A program made the position numbers and the translations under genes. A stretch of 64,000 bases of DNA from Phorcus lineatus. Lineage: Eukaryota > Mollusca > Gastropoda > Trochida > Trochidae. Numbering within the stretch: the first letter of the stretch is position 1; each line of letters starts with the position of its first letter. The stretch is taken from positions 10,817,755-10,881,754 of the forward strand of contig OV121091.1 of assembly GCA_921293015.1 (NCBI GenBank). The letters are read 5' to 3'. The notes under the pieces are model-generated. The model worked only from the letters and a program-made list of their open reading frames with translations, did no database searches and had not been told where the DNA came from. Below are positions 60,971 through 64,000 of the stretch, piece after piece.

Positions 60971-63094
60971 GTCAGTATACAGTCAGTATCTTTACGTATA
61001 TAAATAATTGGAAGTTTATATGATTTTCAAAATACAGAATAATCAGGCTGCACCAATTACAACAAACCCTAAAATTAATTATTATTGATTTGTATTCTTA
61101 TAATTACCTTTCTTTTTATATGCATGTCTGCAAAACGTTAAGGAACAAGTTTATCTGCAAATTAACTAACTCAATTTTAATAGTTGAATTACCCTACGGA
61201 ATGACTAAAATTGGCCATTCGAACATGGAGGTGTTAGATATAAGAATTGCTGCAAAAGTATTTTTGTCGTATACACATCGCTTAGATGAGGAGAGAACGT
61301 TCTCCCAGTTTACGTTTAATCATAGTGTAAGTTAAGTCATTATTGACATACCTATTTGTTTACATCTTACGATATTGAAGTGCTTCTTAGTATATTGTGG
61401 GCCATGATTATCACTTCTAAAATGACACTTTCCTGGTGAACACCTTGGTTGTTAATCGTTAACACTGCTGCATCAAAGTTCAAATCTTGACATTGAAATA
61501 GAAAATGTATTATATAGACACATACATCTAGCTAACTGAACATATTTTTTTCTTAACTAGAAAAAGACCATTTTAAATTAGGCAAGTGCATGTGAAGTTG
61601 CTGTCACTTGGTCTTTCTTGCCCTTATTCCTAATTCCACCAAACGCCATGTATAATTGATCATCGTCATGATTGCCCTTCGTATGGGTTATTCTGTTAGT
61701 TCCACAGAGGGCAAAAAGTCCACTGGCACTAATTAGTAACTACGGGAATGTTGCTTGAAGTTAGAAAACCGTAATGTTGAAGGAGTGGGGACGTATACCT
61801 TTGGTACTCAGGAGAGTGTGTGATAGATTACTGCACGAATACGTAAAGGCCATTGGAAACAACATGGGGAGAGCAGTTAGTGTTCTATAAATGAACGTGT
61901 ACATAGAATGTTTTGTTTACATACTAGTTAATGTGACTTTCAAGTGGAACCTACTTTTAGATATTTTGGAAAAAAGCCGCGCCACTAGTGACTTATGAAC
62001 TTTATCCAAGTCAATCGATTAATAAACCTGGTATTTGACCATTAAGTATCCTCTATGTAGTAACAAATTATTACCAGGTATAGTGAAATTTACATGAATG
62101 GAATGCAAGAAACTATCTAAGGTTTTTTTAACATGTGCTCTCTCTTATGCCTATAACTAAACCTTAGCACGAGATAAATGCAAATAAATATGACAACGAG
62201 AAAGAATAAAATATAAAAAGCAAAAAAAATTCACTAGTTTAGCAAATACTTGTGATAAATCATATATCATACAGCACGGGTTTGATAGACTAAAAAGGAT
62301 AACGAAAAACTTACAAACAACTGAACGTGATGATAATGTCATCTGGCGACTAGTAAGCTCCGTGCGTCAAATTAAGAAGGATTTTGATCGGATTAATGGA
62401 TGCCATTGCAATACTGAAGTTGGGGTTATATTAAAGATTTTTTTTCATTTTTCTTAAATCTGAGGCATGACATGATCAAATAAGTTCTTCTGATATGTTT
62501 CATGTTTGTTGACCATTAAAAATGTGGGAAAGACTTTTTAAAAAAACTAAGTTTGCATTTAATACCAACAATATGTTGAGATATTCAACTTTTAAAGATT
62601 TAACCCAATCCAAAAGCGTTCAAAGACCGCATTGTGTTATTGATCTACATTTGTTGTCAAATCTACGTGCATGACACCATTTGCATCCAGGTGTCATTGA
62701 TATTATGTCACCCACCCTTTACTATTGGGAAAGCCAGTTCTTTTGACATGAACTGCAACTGTTTATATATTTATGACTTTACAAAGTCTATAGGTGTATC
62801 AATCTATTTCATATTTAAGTAGCCTTTCTTTTGCATATACTTTAATGGAGTTGGTAAGAGTTTTTTAGTAACAGTATATATCATTTAAATGGCAACTATT
62901 TGTACGTAACTAGGCATACATGAAGCATTAAAGTCACTAGCTTTGAGAACTATGTATTTAGTGTGTATGGTTTACAATTCGAAACAGGCTATCGTCATAT
63001 GATCACCAGAAATACAGATATGAATTAGTCCTGTTATAATTATATTAATTAAATCAAAATACTCATGAATTAAGGACGATCCACTTCCCAGATA
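60971..63094. other. AT-rich stretch, no supported gene
   Basis: Frames at 61090-61335 and 62157-62342 are short and unrecognised. The only notable content is the third copy of the conserved block at 61724-61850. Confidence 0.5.
61724..61850 (+). promoter_or_regulatory. Conserved non-coding block, diverged copy 3 of 3
   Basis: Shares GGCACTAATTA, TTGCTTGAAGTTAG, GTAATGTTGA..GAGTGGGGA and GAGTGTGTGATAGAT-ACTGCA in the same order and spacing as 20381-20513 and 29610-29742. A short upstream similarity (GTTATTC then AGAG) also matches. Identity is much lower than between copies 1 and 2, so this is an older relative on the same strand. Confidence 0.4.
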
Positions 63095-63570
63095 CATCGA
63101 CATTAATAATAATAATAATAATAATAATATATTGCATTTGATAATGCGCCACATCCACCCAAGTGAGTGCTCTGTGCGCAGACAAGATGTGTGTAGCTGT
63201 GACGTTTAGTTATTTAGTCAAAGTTTTGTTTGAAGAGCAGCGTCTTCAGTTGAGTCTTGAAGGTCGTGAGGTTTTGACAGGATTTGATGTTTGGTGGCAG
63301 AGAGTTCCATTTAGTCGATGCAGAGTGTGAGAAGGATCGTTTTCCAAAGGATGCTGAGTGGATGCGAGGCACTGAAAAGAGAAGTTGATGCTGTGAGCGA
63401 AGTGATCTTGATGGCTGGTAGGGAGGAAGCAGTTCTGACAGGTAGACTGGAGCAAGGTTGTGGAGACACTTGTAGGCGAGAAGGAGGAGCTTGTAGTCTA
63501 TTCTGGATGATATGGGAAGCCAATGAAGAGATTTGAGTACAGGTGTTATATGGTCTATTTTCTTTGTCTT
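63095..63570 (-). mobile_element. 5'-truncated L2-like LINE with (ATT)n tail
   Basis: On the minus strand one frame is open from about 63570 to a stop at 63216-63214, about 118 codons without an ATG. It reads HITPVLKSLHWLPISSRIDY, then KLLLLAYKCLHNLAPVYLSE, then a Pro/Ser/Arg stretch (YQPSRSLRS), WNSLPPNIKS and FKTQLKTLLFKQNFD. This is the C-terminal end of an L2/CR1-type ORF2 and is homologous to the end of the 57.6-kb element but clearly another subfamily. The uninterrupted frame suggests recent insertion. The 3' region ends GCGCATTATCAAATGC and an ATT microsatellite (plus-strand (TAA)n at 63104-63129), the usual L2/CR1-type tail. Confidence 0.88.
63104..63129. repeat. (TAA)n microsatellite, tail of the LINE
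   Basis: About nine TAA units directly at the 3' end of the truncated LINE on the minus strand. Confidence 0.95.
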
Positions 63571-63576
63571 GGTTGA

Positions 63577-63618
63577 AAATTACTATAAAATAACGTTTGT
63601 AAATTACTATAAAATAAC
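63577..63618. repeat. 18-bp direct repeat next to the LINE 5' junction
   Basis: AAATTACTATAAAATAAC occurs at 63577-63594 and 63601-63618, period 24 bp. It lies just outside the truncated 5' end of the LINE at about 63570. No copy is seen beyond the 3' tail, so it is a local duplication and not an obvious target-site duplication. Confidence 0.8.
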
Positions 63619-64000
63619 CCAGAAAACGTCGATATTGAAATATGAATTGCTAATCTTTTTTTTTTTGTATCTTGCATTTAATCAGATCGACCAAATAAAC
63701 ATCATTCGCCAATGCTTCAAGGCAAACACTCTTCTCATATTTGTAATTAATTTTATTCACAAATCTAGTTCTATGCCTTGAGGTAAATAATAAAGAAAGA
63801 TAATACGTAAAGATAATGTACATGTGAAATTGTAAAAAAAATACCTATTTCTGGTTTCACAAAGTAATGCAAGGATAGCTTGTTCAGATAGCTTGAAAAT
63901 GTTTGTAAGGATCAGTGCATAGGCGCGTTAATTTGGTTAATATTAAAAAGAAAAGTATTACGCTATTGTAATGTCATACTTGAGAAGTTCTTAGTCGGTA

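Noticed and set aside
1..64000. CRISPR array, bacterial operon, prophage or rRNA operon
   Set aside because: No repeat-spacer pattern, no operon-like gene packing, and the repeat content is that of an animal genome.

Overview
This window looks like intergenic or intronic DNA from a large, AT-rich animal genome, most likely a mollusc or other lophotrochozoan. The evidence is an overall A+T content of about two thirds (by eye), no prokaryotic gene layout, and no long open frames except in transposons. The repeat mix fits that origin: L2/CR1-type LINEs, tRNA-derived SINEs, Tc1-like transposase relics, TIR elements, and a GCGGGGGTAT-bordered tandem-repeat element of a kind I associate with molluscs from memory. 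I find no complete host gene I can name. The longest unexplained open frames (about 115-127 codons) are near what chance gives in 64 kb of this composition, so they are listed at low confidence.

Layout. 1-17.8 kb is unique-looking AT-rich DNA plus one old tandem duplication (8.94-9.66 and 14.4-15.2 kb). 17.8-32.4 kb holds two related SINE copies, a foldback MITE and a larger diverged duplication (18.6-23.2 and 26.5-32.4 kb). The second copy has gained a LINE relic, a Tc1 fragment and a GA microsatellite. 34.3-34.7 kb is a SINE with two tRNA-like heads. 36.55-38.2 kb is a 30/27-bp minisatellite with higher-order structure. 39.8-46.3 kb holds a retroelement 3' end, a decayed coding-like stretch and a possible membrane-protein exon. 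46.4-54.75 kb is a third tandem duplication (46.4-49.0 and 51.8-54.75 kb) separated by a decayed Tc1-like transposase; each copy starts with a short hydrophobic leader-like open frame. 54.8-56.55 kb holds a TTAA-flanked TIR element and a probable solo LTR. 57.6-61.0 kb is a fairly young L2-like LINE on the minus strand, cut by a 776-bp TIR transposon inside the RT GVPQGS motif. 63.1-63.6 kb is a 5'-truncated relative of that LINE.

The most interesting non-transposon signal is a block of about 130 bp kept almost unchanged in both copies of the 18.6/26.5-kb duplication (20.38 and 29.61 kb), with a weaker third copy at 61.72 kb. It is not open in any conserved frame I can see and behaves like a conserved cis-regulatory element or RNA. 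Palindromic TGACGTCA (CRE) sites also occur in both copies of that duplication. The second candidate is the pair of leader-like open frames at 46.385 and 51.761 kb. All identity statements are by-eye estimates.
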